The position numbers and the translations under genes were made by a program. Shown here piece after piece: positions 16,923 to 25,376 of a stretch of DNA of 64,000 nucleotides (position 1 is the first letter of the stretch; each line of letters begins with the position of its first letter). Below the pieces are notes generated by a model that was not told the DNA's origin, searched no databases, and saw nothing but the letters and a program-made list of their open reading frames with translations. This stretch comes from Pelomonas paludis (lineage in GTDB: Bacteria > Pseudomonadota > Gammaproteobacteria > Burkholderiales > Burkholderiaceae_C), in the NCBI RefSeq assembly GCF_039872745.1, contig NZ_JBDPZD010000001.1, forward strand, positions 1,116,001 to 1,180,000. The letters are read 5' to 3'.

Positions 16923-18619
16923 TCGACCGCCTCCGGCTGTTCCCTGCTCATCTGCTCCGGCGCACTCACGCCCAGCACGGCCAGCGCATTGGACAGCACC
17001 TGGCGCGTGGCGGCCAGCAAGGCGCAGCGGGCGCGGCAGAGCTCGGGCGCCTGGTCGAGCACGCGCTCGGCGGCGTAGTAGCTGTGGAAGCTGGCGGCCA
17101 GGTCGCGTGCATAGAAGGCCACGTCGTGCGGCGCAAGGCTGGCGGCAGCGCTTGAGAGCATGTCCGGGTAGGCCGCGAGCTTGAGCATCAGCGCCTCTTC
17201 GGTCGGGGCCGTCAGCAGGCTGAGATCGGCCGTGGCCAGGCTGGCGACATCACCGCCCCACTTGTTCAAGATCGAGCAGACACGGGCGTGCGCGTACTGC
17301 ACATAGAAGACCGGGTTCTCGTCGTTCTGCTTGAGCGCGAGGTCGACGTCGAAGGTGAACTCGGTGTCGGCCTTGCGGCTGATGAGGAAGAAGCGCACCG
17401 CGTCGCGGCTGGTCCAGTCGATCAGGTCACGTAGGGTCACGTAGGAGCCGGCGCGCTTGGAGATCTTGACCTCCTCGCCGCCCTTCATCACGGTGACCAT
17501 CTTGTGCAGCACGTAATCCGGGAAGCCCTGGGGGATGCCCAGATTCACCGCCTGCAGGCCGGCGCGCACGCGGGCGATGGTGCCGTGGTGGTCGGTGCCC
17601 TGGATGTTGATGCACTGCGTGTAGCCGCGCTCAAACTTGTTGATGTGATAGGCCACGTCGGGCACGAAGTAGGTGTAGCCACCTTCCGTCTTGCGCATCA
17701 CGCGGTCTTTGTCGTCGCCGTAGTCGGTGGTGCGCAGCCAGAGCGCGCCGCCGTCTTCAAAGGTCTTGCCGCTGGCGATGAGACGTTCCACCGTCTTCTC
17801 GAGCTGGCCGCCGTTGTAGACGCTGGACTCCAGGAAGTAGCTGTCGAACTTGAGGCCAAAGGCCTGCAGGTCCAGGTCCTGCTCGTGGCGCAAATAGGCC
17901 ACGGCGAACTGGCGGATGCCGTCCAGGTCGTTCACATCGCCCGAGGCGGTGAACTCCCGGTCGTCGGCCTTCACCGTCTGCTTGGCGAGGAAGGCGTCAG
18001 CGATGTCCTGGATGTAGTCGCCGTTGTAGGCGGCCTCGGGCCATTCGGCATCACCGGGCTTGAAGCCCTTGAGGCGCATCTGGGTCGAGTTGGCGAGCGT
18101 GGCGATCTGCACGCCGGCGTCGTTGTAATAGAACTCGCGGGTCACCTCGTGGCCCTGGGTCTTGAACAGCGAGCACATGGCGTCGCCCAGCGCCGCCTGG
18201 CGGGCGTGGCCCACATGCAGCGGGCCGGTCGGGTTGGCCGAGACAAACTCCACCATCACATGTTTGCCGGTGGCCGGGCGGTTGCCGAAAGTCAGGCCGG
18301 CGCCCAGCACCTCGGCCACCACGGCCTGCTTGGCGGCGGGCTTGAGGCGGATGTTGATGAAGCCGGGGCCGGCGATCTCCAGCGCCTGCACCCAGGCCTC
18401 AAAGGCGGGCTGGGCCTGCAGCGCGGCGATCAAGCGGGTGGCGAGTTCACGCGGGTTGGCCTTGAGCGGCTTGGCCAGCTGCATGGCGGCCGTGCAGGCC
18501 AGGTCGCCATGGGCGGCCTGCTTGGGGGATTCAAAGGCGGCGGCCACGGCCGAGCCGGGCGCGATGTCTTGGAGGGCTTGGGCGAGTGCGGTGAGCAGCG
18601 CCTGCTTGGCTTGGATCAT
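16919..18619 (-). CDS. argS: Arginyl-tRNA synthetase
   Basis: This 566-residue class I synthetase charges tRNA-Arg. The N-terminal Add1 domain occupies about residues 1-110. The HIGH-type motif is FVSANPTGPLHVGHARQAAL, and the KMSKS region is reduced to KISKRAGSYVTL. The anticodon-binding DALR domain closes the protein. ATG 18619 was chosen because the protein then starts MIQAKQALLTALAQAL as in homologues; the open upstream stretch overlaps the VOC gene. It precedes the FtsN-like gene by a 4-base overlap and follows the VOC gene by 37 bases. Confidence 0.97.
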   Translation of the reverse strand: MIQAKQALLTALAQALQDIAPGSAVAAAFESPKQAAHGDLACTAAMQLAKPLKANPRELATRLIAALQAQPAFEAWVQALEIAGPGFINIRLKPAAKQAVVAEVLGAGLTFGNRPATGKHVMVEFVSANPTGPLHVGHARQAALGDAMCSLFKTQGHEVTREFYYNDAGVQIATLANSTQMRLKGFKPGDAEWPEAAYNGDYIQDIADAFLAKQTVKADDREFTASGDVNDLDGIRQFAVAYLRHEQDLDLQAFGLKFDSYFLESSVYNGGQLEKTVERLIASGKTFEDGGALWLRTTDYGDDKDRVMRKTEGGYTYFVPDVAYHINKFERGYTQCINIQGTDHHGTIARVRAGLQAVNLGIPQGFPDYVLHKMVTVMKGGEEVKISKRAGSYVTLRDLIDWTSRDAVRFFLISRKADTEFTFDVDLALKQNDENPVFYVQYAHARVCSILNKWGGDVASLATADLSLLTAPTEEALMLKLAAYPDMLSSAAASLAPHDVAFYARDLAASFHSYYAAERVLDQAPELCRARCALLAATRQVLSNALAVLGVSAPEQMSREQPEAVE

Positions 18620-18656
18620 GGGGGGCGATTTTAGGGAGGCCCCGAGGGGCCGGGCC

Positions 18657-19049
18657 TCATGCCGCCTGGTGACAGACCACGCACAGCTTGTTGCCGTCCA
18701 GATCGCGCACATAGGTGCCGTAGTAGTGGGCGTGGTAGTGCGGGCGCAGGCCCGGCGCGCCTTCGTCCCGGGCGCCCAGGCTCAGGGCCAGCGCATGGAA
18801 GGCGTCCACTTGCTCGCGCGTGGCGGCCTGCAGGGCCACCATCTGGCCGTTGCCGGCCGCGTGCGGCTGGCCATCGAAGGGGCGGCCCAGCAGCAGCAGC
18901 GGGCGGGGCCCGGGCTCGCTCTGCCAACCCATCCAGCCCTTGGCCTCGTCCACAAAGCGCACGGGGATGCCCAGCAGGGCCATCAGCGGCTCGTAGAAGG
19001 CGCGGGCGCGGGTGAAGTCTTGCGTGCCCAGGAAGACGTGCGAAAACAT
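18657..19049 (-). CDS. VOC (glyoxalase/bleomycin resistance) family protein
   Basis: This 130-residue protein (start ATG 19049) is a single vicinal-oxygen-chelate domain made of two beta-alpha-beta3 halves: MFSHVFLGTQDFTRARAFYE at the start and a C-terminal half with HYHAHYYGTYVRDLDGNKLC. The YVRDLDGNKL ending is typical for the glyoxalase-like subfamily of unknown substrate. Metal-ligand candidates are His4 and the His/Glu positions of the second half, but the C-terminal Glu seen in glyoxalase I is not obvious. It lies 37 bases upstream of argS and may share its promoter; upstream it is divergent from the kinase gene. Confidence 0.88.
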   Translation of the reverse strand: MFSHVFLGTQDFTRARAFYEPLMALLGIPVRFVDEAKGWMGWQSEPGPRPLLLLGRPFDGQPHAAGNGQMVALQAATREQVDAFHALALSLGARDEGAPGLRPHYHAHYYGTYVRDLDGNKLCVVCHQAA

Positions 19050-19166
19050 CAGGGAACCTCCAGCAGGATGCCGCCAGTCGTGACCAGCCGTAACGCGCTG
19101 TGAAATCGTGCGCTCTGCCACGCCCGAGGCTAGGGCGCGGTCCGGGGCGCTCCGTATCATGCCCGC

Positions 19167-20516
19167 GTGAACGCCAGCCTCGACGACATCCCGGCCCAGA
19201 TCGGCAAGTACCAGGTGCAAAAGCGCCTGGGCGAGGGGGCCACCAGCGACGTCTACCTGGGGCTCGACCCCTTCCACGGCCAGCAGGTCGCCATCAAGCG
19301 GGTGCGCGCCTGGTCGCAGGCCAGCGACGAGCCCACCAGCGATTTCAGCCAGCGCTTCTTCAGCGCCGAGGCGGCCCTGGCCGGCAAGCTGCAGCACCCC
19401 AACGTCGTCCAGATCCTGGATGCCGTCAAGGGCGACGCCCTCTTCGGCGACGCGCCCTACCTCGTCATGGAGTACGTGCCGGGCGTCACGCTCAAGCACT
19501 TCTGCCGGATGGACCGCCTGCTGCCGCTCGACCAGGTCGTCGAGCTGGGCTTCAAGTGCGCGATGGCGCTCTCCTATGTCTACCGCCAGGGCCTGATCCA
19601 CCGCGACGTCAAGCCCGCCAACCTGCTGGCCGTGCTGGACGAGCGCGGCGAGGTGGTGGACGTCAAGGTCACCGACTTCGGCTCCGTGCTCAACCTCAAT
19701 GCCGATGCGACCCAGATCCACCGCGTGGGCTCGCTGGCCTATATGCCGCCCGAGCAGGTCGAGGGCTTCGACGTGGACTGCCGCGCCGACATCTATGCCC
19801 TCGGGGCCGTGCTCTACCACCTGATCGCCGGCCGTCCGCCGTTTGAAGCGCCCAACTCCATGGCGCTGATCCACCAGATCTACCAGCAGGCGCCGGCCTC
19901 CCTGGTCGGCCAGCGCGAGGGTGTGACGGCCGAGCTGGACGCCGTCATCCAGCGCGCGCTGGCCAAGACGCCCGAAGACCGCTGGCCCGACTGGGACGAA
20001 TTCGGCAAGGCGCTGTCCGAGCTGGTGGCCAAGCAGTTGGTGCCGCTGGTGCTGCTGTCCGAGGTGCGCGACTCCGAGCGCTTCCAGCTGCTGCGCGGCC
20101 TGGAGTTCTTCACCGGCTTTGGCGACATCGAGCTCTGGGAAGTGGTGCGCCGTGCCCGCTGGCGCCGCTACAAGGTGGGCCACGCGCTCTACAAGCGCGG
20201 GCAGGAGGGCAACAGCTTCCACATCCTGGCCAAGGGCGAGGTCGAGATCTTCCGCGAAGGGCGCTTGGTGGCGACCTTGGGCGAGGGCACCTCGGTGGGC
20301 GAGATGGCCTACCTGGCCCCGAACCCGCTGCTGCGCAAGCACAGCACCGACATCCGCGTGAGCGAGGAGTGCACCACCATCTCCTTCACGCCCGAGACCC
20401 TGGCCCAGCTCAGCCGCGAGTGCCAGCACCGCTTTGACCGCGGCTTCATCCAGGTGCTGGTGCGGCGCCTGCACGCCGCCCACGAGTCGCTGGCGCACCC
20501 GCGCCGGATCATGTAG
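19167..20516 (+). CDS. Serine/threonine protein kinase with C-terminal cyclic-nucleotide-binding domain
   Basis: This 449-residue protein starts at GTG 19167; a nearby ATG is out of frame. Residues 13-280 form a Hanks-type kinase: glycine loop LGEGATSDVYLG, lysine in VAIKRV, catalytic HRDVKPANLL near 144, DFGSV near 170 and the activation segment GSLAYMPPEQVEG. All catalytic residues are present. Residues 310-440 are a cNMP/CRP-like beta-roll (KRGQEGNSFHILAKGEVEIF, then LGEGTSVGEMAYL). No membrane helix is seen, so it should be cytosolic. I infer a kinase regulated by cyclic nucleotide or by another ligand of the beta-roll. The PsiF-like gene follows 113 bases downstream on the same strand. 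Confidence 0.92.
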   Translation: MNASLDDIPAQIGKYQVQKRLGEGATSDVYLGLDPFHGQQVAIKRVRAWSQASDEPTSDFSQRFFSAEAALAGKLQHPNVVQILDAVKGDALFGDAPYLVMEYVPGVTLKHFCRMDRLLPLDQVVELGFKCAMALSYVYRQGLIHRDVKPANLLAVLDERGEVVDVKVTDFGSVLNLNADATQIHRVGSLAYMPPEQVEGFDVDCRADIYALGAVLYHLIAGRPPFEAPNSMALIHQIYQQAPASLVGQREGVTAELDAVIQRALAKTPEDRWPDWDEFGKALSELVAKQLVPLVLLSEVRDSERFQLLRGLEFFTGFGDIELWEVVRRARWRRYKVGHALYKRGQEGNSFHILAKGEVEIFREGRLVATLGEGTSVGEMAYLAPNPLLRKHSTDIRVSEECTTISFTPETLAQLSRECQHRFDRGFIQVLVRRLHAAHESLAHPRRIM

Positions 20517-20629
20517 GCCCGTTGCACCTAGGGTGACTGTCAACGGCGCCCCACAGCCTGCGTTGTGACGCGGCGCGGCATGTTGGAATCCAACGTGCCC
20601 CCTCAGCCCCACACCCTCTAGGAGTGCCC

Positions 20630-21007
20630 ATGAAGAAGACCCTGTTCGCCGGTTTGATCCTCAGCCTCGTCGCCTTCACCGGCCAGGCGCTGGCCGCCAA
20701 CGCCGCCTGCGACGCCCAGGCCGCTGAGAAGAAGTTGGCCGGCGCGGCCAAGACCAGCTTCCTCAAGAAGTGCGAGGCCGACGCGGGCGGTGCTGGTTCC
20801 TCGTGCGAGGCCACTGCAGCCGAGAAGAAGCTGGCCGGTGCTGCCAAGACCAGCTTCCTCAAGAAGTGCAATGCCGATGCCGGCGCCCCGGCCGATACAG
20901 GCGCTGCCGCTTGCGAGAAGTCCGCCGCTGACAAGAAGCTGGCCGGCGCTGCCAAGAACAGCCACGTCAAGAAGTGCATGGCCGACGCCGCCTCCGCACC
21001 GAAGTGA
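20630..21007 (+). CDS. PsiF-repeat secreted protein (three repeats)
   Basis: The 125-residue product starts at ATG 20630, five bases after AGGAG (20620-20624). A signal peptide (TLFAGLILSLVAFTGQALA) is followed by three copies of a 22-residue unit bounded by cysteines, with core AEKKLAGAAKTSFLKKC; copies lie at 20708-20773, 20804-20869 and 20912-20977. The unit matches the PsiF repeat of the phosphate-starvation-inducible family, where two copies are usual and function is unknown. Six cysteines in three C-x20-C pairs suggest three disulfide hairpins formed in the periplasm, a job for the DsbA proteins. A strong terminator follows. Confidence 0.85.
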   Translation: MKKTLFAGLILSLVAFTGQALAANAACDAQAAEKKLAGAAKTSFLKKCEADAGGAGSSCEATAAEKKLAGAAKTSFLKKCNADAGAPADTGAAACEKSAADKKLAGAAKNSHVKKCMADAASAPK

Positions 21008-21027
21008 TCTGCCTGGCCTGAAATCAC

Positions 21028-21060
21028 AAGGGCAGCCTGTTGGCTGCCCTTGCCGTTTTT
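21028..21060 (+). terminator. Rho-independent terminator after the PsiF-repeat gene
   Basis: A perfect 10-bp stem (AAGGGCAGCC / GGCTGCCCTT, loop TGTT) is followed by GCCG and TTTTT. It lies 20 bases after the stop codon. Confidence 0.9.
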
Positions 21061-21193
21061 GGGGCCCATGCGCCTGCCCATGACGGGTTTGATTTGTATC
21101 CAGTTGGCAGCGCGCAGCACCAAGAACTGGTGATGGTGCGACGGCGTACGGCACTCGACACTGGGCGCCTTGCAGATCCCCCCTGGTCCTCCC

Positions 21194-21973
21194 ATGCGCA
21201 AATTCCTCATACTCGCCGCCGCCCTCAGCACCGCTGCGCTCGCCCAAGCCCAGACGCTGGTGGCCAGCTACAGCTTCCAGAACTCCCTGAACGCCAACCA
21301 GGGCGGCGCACCTGCGCTGACGGCGATTGACCCGCTGGGCCAGAACAGCTTTGACACCGCCCTGGTCAATGGCGTCAACCGCACGGTCTATCACTGGCGC
21401 GGCGATGGCAGCGATGCCACCAAGCAGAGCGGCCTCACACTCGATGCCACCGGCCTGCTCAGCAACTACAGCAACTACAGCGTCGGCATGACCCTGTCGT
21501 TTGACACCATCGCCCTCACGGGCGGTGGCTGGCGGCGCCTGATCGACTTCCAGGGGCGGCAGAGCGACAACGGCTTCTATGTGAACCCGTCCCAGCGCCT
21601 GGAAGCGGTCGAGGGCTCAACATTGCCGGCGGGCTCCACCTTCTTCACCACGTCAGTGTTTCATCAGGTCTGGCTCAGCGTTGCGCCCGAGGCCGGCAAG
21701 CAGCGCGTCAAGGCCTGGCTCGACGGGCAGATGGAGTTCAGCCTGCTGACCAGCGTCTTCAGCCTCGACAACGCCCAGAACCCTGGCCACCTGCTGACCT
21801 TCTTCGCCGACAACATCGGTGCGTCAGCCAACCAGGAATTTGCCAACGGCCAGATTGCGTCCTTGGCGCTCTATGACGGCGCCACGGCTCCCGTGCCCGA
21901 GCCAACGACGGCCCTGCTGTGGCTGGGTGGCGCTGCCCTGCTGGTGGCCGTGCGCCGCCGTCCGCAGCTCTGA
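21194..21973 (+). CDS. PEP-CTERM sorting-domain protein, LamG-like
   Basis: This 259-residue secreted protein starts at ATG 21194 with a signal peptide (KFLILAAALSTAALAQAQ). The body looks like a concanavalin A/LamG jellyroll (TLVASYSFQNSLNANQGG at the start, SLALYDGA near the end), as in many PEP-CTERM surface proteins. The C-terminus is a complete sorting tripartite signal: VPEPTTALL, a hydrophobic helix, then RRR. Such proteins are processed by exosortase and tend to be surface or biofilm-matrix components. No exosortase gene is in the window. Downstream it converges on dppF with a 9-bp hairpin between. Confidence 0.88.
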   Translation: MRKFLILAAALSTAALAQAQTLVASYSFQNSLNANQGGAPALTAIDPLGQNSFDTALVNGVNRTVYHWRGDGSDATKQSGLTLDATGLLSNYSNYSVGMTLSFDTIALTGGGWRRLIDFQGRQSDNGFYVNPSQRLEAVEGSTLPAGSTFFTTSVFHQVWLSVAPEAGKQRVKAWLDGQMEFSLLTSVFSLDNAQNPGHLLTFFADNIGASANQEFANGQIASLALYDGATAPVPEPTTALLWLGGAALLVAVRRRPQL

Positions 21974-21980
21974 GGGCCCC

Positions 21981-22003
21981 AGGGCGCGCCAGGCGCGCGC
22001 CCT
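21981..22003. terminator. GC hairpin between convergent genes
   Basis: AGGGCGCGC and GCGCGCCCT form a perfect 9-bp stem with a 5-base loop, midway between the stops of the PEP-CTERM gene (+) and dppF (-). It could serve both strands but lacks a T-run on either. Confidence 0.45.
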
Positions 22004-22012
22004 CTCACCGCC

Positions 22013-22990
22013 TCACACCACGTGGCAGGCCACCTGCCGCCCATCCACCTCGCGCAGCAGCGGTGTCTCCTCGGCACAGCGTGCCGTGGCGCGCGGGCAG
22101 CGCTTGTGGAAGGCGCAGCCTGAGGGCGGGTTCAAGGGGCTGGGCAATTCGCCCTTGAGCAGGATGCGCTCGCGCCGCTCGGCCGCCTTGAGCTGCGGCG
22201 TGGCGCTCATCAAGGCCTGTGTGTAGGGGTGCAGCGGCGCGGCGAAGAGCCGCTGCTTGTCGCCCACCTCCACCGCGCTGCCGAGGTACATCACCATCAC
22301 GCGGTCGGCCACGTGCTCGACGACGCTGAGGTTGTGCGAGATGAAGACATAGGCCGTCTGGAACTCGGCCTGTAGGTCCAGGAAGAGATTCAGGATCTGG
22401 GCCTGGATGGACACATCGAGCGCGCTCACAGGCTCGTCGGCCACCACGATGCCCGGGTTCAGCACCATGGCCCGTGCAATCGCGATGCGCTGGCGCTGCC
22501 CGCCCGAGAACATGTGCGGGTAGCGGCGCAGGTGCTCGGGCCGCAGGCCCACGGTGGTGGCCAGTTGTTCCACGCGCTCGGCGCGTTCAGCCGCCGAGTA
22601 GCCGCCCGCAATCACCAGCGGCTCGGCCAGGGTGCTGGCGATGGTGCGGCGTGGGTTGAGCGAGGCAAAGGGGTTCTGGAACACCATCTGCACGCGGCGC
22701 CGCAGGGCCTGGATCTGTGCCTGATTCTGCGCACGTCGGGCCGCATCCACACGCACGCCGTCGATCTGGAGGTGGCCGCTCGTGGGCGGCTCGATCAGCG
22801 TGAGCTGGCGCGCCAGCGTGCTCTTGCCGCAGCCCGACTCGCCCACCACGGCCAGCGTCTGGCCCGCACGCAACTCAAAGCTCACGCCGTTGAGCGCCTT
22901 GACGGTGGCGGCGGGCGCGAACAGGCCACGGCGCACGCGGTAGTGGCGGGCGAGTGCCTCGGCTTGCAGCACCAGCTTGGGCTCAGACAT
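22013..22990 (-). CDS. dppF: Peptide ABC transporter ATP-binding protein, DppF/OppF type
   Basis: This 325-residue ATPase of an oligopeptide/dipeptide importer has Walker A GESGCGKSTLARQ, ABC signature FSGGQRQRIAIARAM, Walker B GIVVADEPVSALD, and the C-terminal oligo_HPY extension with GCAFHKRCPRA, whose cysteines hold a 4Fe-4S-like site in relatives. The start ATG 22990 overlaps the dppD end by 8 bases. With dppB, dppC and dppD it makes a complete ABC core, but no substrate-binding protein gene is present in this cluster. Substrate could be di-, oligo- or murein peptides; the amidase upstream favours murein peptides. Confidence 0.92.
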   Translation of the reverse strand: MSEPKLVLQAEALARHYRVRRGLFAPAATVKALNGVSFELRAGQTLAVVGESGCGKSTLARQLTLIEPPTSGHLQIDGVRVDAARRAQNQAQIQALRRRVQMVFQNPFASLNPRRTIASTLAEPLVIAGGYSAAERAERVEQLATTVGLRPEHLRRYPHMFSGGQRQRIAIARAMVLNPGIVVADEPVSALDVSIQAQILNLFLDLQAEFQTAYVFISHNLSVVEHVADRVMVMYLGSAVEVGDKQRLFAAPLHPYTQALMSATPQLKAAERRERILLKGELPSPLNPPSGCAFHKRCPRATARCAEETPLLREVDGRQVACHVV

Positions 22991-23948
22991 GGGTGGCCCC
23001 TTGTGCGAGCGGGAAGAAGCAGCGCACGCCGGCCTCCAGCAGCGGCCGCTCCAGCTGGCAGCGCGCGGCCACGTGGGGGCAACGCGGCGCCAGCAAGCAG
23101 CCTGCCGGTCGGTCCAGCGCGCCGGGCACGATGCCCGGCAGCGCATGCAGCCGCCTGGTGCCCTTGTTCTGCTCAGGCAGCGAGGCCAGCAGCGCGTGTG
23201 TGTAGGGGTGGCGCGGCGCGTCAAAGAGGGCCGGCAGCGGGCCCGTTTCGACCACCTGGCCGGCGTACATCACCGCCACCTGGTGCGGGTTGCCCTCTGC
23301 CATCTCGGCCACCACGGCCAGATCATGCGTGATCATGATCAGGCCCATGCCCTGCTCGCGCTGCAGCTTGCGCAGCAAGGCCATGACCTGGGCCTGGATG
23401 GTCACGTCGAGCGCGGTGGTGGGCTCGTCGGCGATCAAGAGCTTGGGTTGGCAGGCAATCGCCATCGCAATCATCACGCGCTGGTTCATGCCGCCCGAGA
23501 GCTGGTGCGGGTAGGCGTCCAGCCGGCTCGCCGCATCGGGGATCTCCACGAGCTCCAGCAACTCCACCACCCGGTCCCGCGCTGCACGGCCCTTCAGCCC
23601 CAGATGCGCCCGCAGCACCTCGGCGATCTGCGCGCCGACCGTGTAGCTGGGGTTGAGGCTGGCCAGCGCATCCTGGAACACCATCGCCACGTCTTTGCCG
23701 ATCAGGCGCCGGCGCTCGCGGGCCGAGAGGGTGAGCAGGCTTTGGCCTTGGAATTCGATGGCGTCGGCACTGACGCGGCCCGGTGGCTCGATGAGGCCCA
23801 TGAGGGCGAGCATGCTGACCGACTTGCCCGAGCCGGACTCGCCGACGATGCCAACGAATTCGCCGGGTTGTACGGAGAGAGAGACGCGGTCAACGGCTTG
23901 GAAGTTGCCGAAGTGGACGCTGAGGTTTTGGACGGAGAGGAGGGTCAT
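22983..23948 (-). CDS. dppD: Peptide ABC transporter ATP-binding protein, DppD/OppD type
   Basis: This 321-residue protein is the partner ATPase of DppF: Walker A GESGSGKSVSMLA, signature LSGGMNQRVMIAMA, Walker B LLIADEPTTALD and the HPY-type C-terminus (RHPYTHALLASLPEQN). The start ATG 23948 gives MTLLSVQNLSVHFG as in homologues. A 115-base gap separates it from dppC, the only sizeable gap in the run; that gap contains a perfect 7-bp hairpin (24005-24024) and no gene. Confidence 0.92.
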   Translation of the reverse strand: MTLLSVQNLSVHFGNFQAVDRVSLSVQPGEFVGIVGESGSGKSVSMLALMGLIEPPGRVSADAIEFQGQSLLTLSARERRRLIGKDVAMVFQDALASLNPSYTVGAQIAEVLRAHLGLKGRAARDRVVELLELVEIPDAASRLDAYPHQLSGGMNQRVMIAMAIACQPKLLIADEPTTALDVTIQAQVMALLRKLQREQGMGLIMITHDLAVVAEMAEGNPHQVAVMYAGQVVETGPLPALFDAPRHPYTHALLASLPEQNKGTRRLHALPGIVPGALDRPAGCLLAPRCPHVAARCQLERPLLEAGVRCFFPLAQGATHV

Positions 23949-24063
23949 TTGGTGAGACCTCCTTTGTGTTGCGCCGCGTTGAGTTGTTTGTGTTCCGAGG
24001 CTGATGCCGGGTCCCGCCCCGGCATGGGCCGCGCCACCAATCCAAAGCCAAGACAATGCATCC

Positions 24064-24966
24064 TCAAGACACCTTCCTCAGCTTCGGATCCAACGCATCC
24101 CTGAGCCCATCCCCCATCAGGTTGACGCTCAACACCGTCACCAAGATCGACAACCCCGGCAACGTCACCACCCACGGCGCCCTGGCGATGTAGTCCCGCG
24201 CGGTGGACAACATGGTCCCCCACTCGGCGGTAGGCGGCTGCACGCCCAGCCCCAAAAAGCCCAGCCCCGCCACCTCCAAAATCGCCGACGAAAACCCCAA
24301 GGTCGCGTTCACGATCAAGGGCGCCAGACAGTTGGGCAACACGGTCAAGAACATCAAGCGCGGCAACCCAGCGCCAGCCACCCGGCTCGCCGTCACATAG
24401 TCCCGCCCCATCTCGCCAAGCGCCTGCGCCCGCGTCAGCCTCACATACCCAGGCAGCGCCCCAATCGCAATCGCGATCACGGTGTTCACGAGGCCCGGCC
24501 CCAGCACCGTGATCACGCAGATGGCCAGCAGCAGGCTCGGCAGGGCCAGCACGATGTCCATCACCCGCATGATGGCCGGCGAGGCCCAGCGCTGGAAGAA
24601 GGCGGCTGCCAGGCCCAGCAGCACGCCGGGGATCATGGACATGAGCACCGAGGCCAGGCCGATGCCCAATGACACGCGGCCGCCATGCAGCAAGCGGCTC
24701 AGCATGTCGCGCCCCAGTTCGTCGGTGCCCAGCAAAAAGCGCGTGCTGCCACCCTCGGCCCAGACCGGCGGCGCCAGCATCGCGTCGCGGTATTGCTCGA
24801 TGGGGTCGTGCGGCGCCACGACGGGCGCGAACAGGCAAGCCAGCGCGATAAAGGCAAACACGATCAAGGCGACCAGCGCGCCCCGGTTCTCGGCGAAGCT
24901 TTGCCAAAACTCGCGGAGCGGGCCGGCCGGCTCGAGGGGTGCGGTCGAGGCTGCGTGGCTATTCAT
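24064..24966 (-). CDS. dppC: Peptide ABC transporter permease, DppC/OppC type
   Basis: This 300-residue inner-membrane permease has an N-terminal cytoplasmic tail, one leading membrane helix (VALIVFAFIALACLFAPVVA) and a BPD_transp_1 domain with five further helices. The FLLGTDELGRDMLSRLLHG segment and the EAA-loop-like region are classic for DppC. ATG 24966 starts within the last 8 bases of the DUF4279 gene, so translation is probably coupled. Together with DppB it forms the pore. Confidence 0.93.
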   Translation of the reverse strand: MNSHAASTAPLEPAGPLREFWQSFAENRGALVALIVFAFIALACLFAPVVAPHDPIEQYRDAMLAPPVWAEGGSTRFLLGTDELGRDMLSRLLHGGRVSLGIGLASVLMSMIPGVLLGLAAAFFQRWASPAIMRVMDIVLALPSLLLAICVITVLGPGLVNTVIAIAIGALPGYVRLTRAQALGEMGRDYVTASRVAGAGLPRLMFLTVLPNCLAPLIVNATLGFSSAILEVAGLGFLGLGVQPPTAEWGTMLSTARDYIARAPWVVTLPGLSILVTVLSVNLMGDGLRDALDPKLRKVS

Positions 24967-25375
24967 CGGCGTACGGCGCGTAGATGTCCAGAGAAAGTGC
25001 AATCCCGCGTTCGCCCAAAGCCAATAGCGTTTCCGGCGCCAGAACGACGCCGTCGTTTCCGTCGTTCATGAACCAACCGCAGAACAAATCCAGTCGGAAG
25101 CGCGCCGCAATGTCTCGCCACACGCTCAAGTCCAAACTCAGTTGCGACAGCAGTTCAAGTACCTGAGCGTTGGTGTCTTCAGGCGAGGCCTCTGCGGCTT
25201 CCAGGCGCCATGAGCCGCATCTCGCAACACGCTCTCGTCCGTTGGCAAGCCTCAAAACTTCACCCAAGGTTTGTGCCTTGGTGGGTGTAGCGCCTAAGGC
25301 TGCGGTGATTTCATCAGGTACCAAGCTGTCGCCGATGACGCGTAGACAGGCTCGCGAGGATTTGAAACTGCCCAT
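24959..25375 (-). CDS. DUF4279-like protein inserted in the dpp operon
   Basis: This 138-residue protein resembles the DUF4279 family: CLRVIGDSLVPDEITAALGA, a central WRLEAA, then paired strands ending with LALGERGIALSLDIY. The family is of unknown function and turns up as scattered single genes, sometimes near toxin or immunity genes. Here it sits exactly between dppB (1-base gap) and dppC (8-base overlap). Its base composition is visibly less GC-rich than the flanking permeases and it uses more A/T-ending codons, so it was probably acquired. There is no signal peptide or membrane helix, so it is cytosolic. I can propose no certain role. Confidence 0.78.
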   Translation of the reverse strand: MGSFKSSRACLRVIGDSLVPDEITAALGATPTKAQTLGEVLRLANGRERVARCGSWRLEAAEASPEDTNAQVLELLSQLSLDLSVWRDIAARFRLDLFCGWFMNDGNDGVVLAPETLLALGERGIALSLDIYAPYADE

Positions 25376-25376
25376 G

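Noticed and set aside
20517..20629. Pho box upstream of the PsiF-repeat gene
   Set aside because: Only one CTGTCA-like half-site is visible; no direct repeat with the right spacing.
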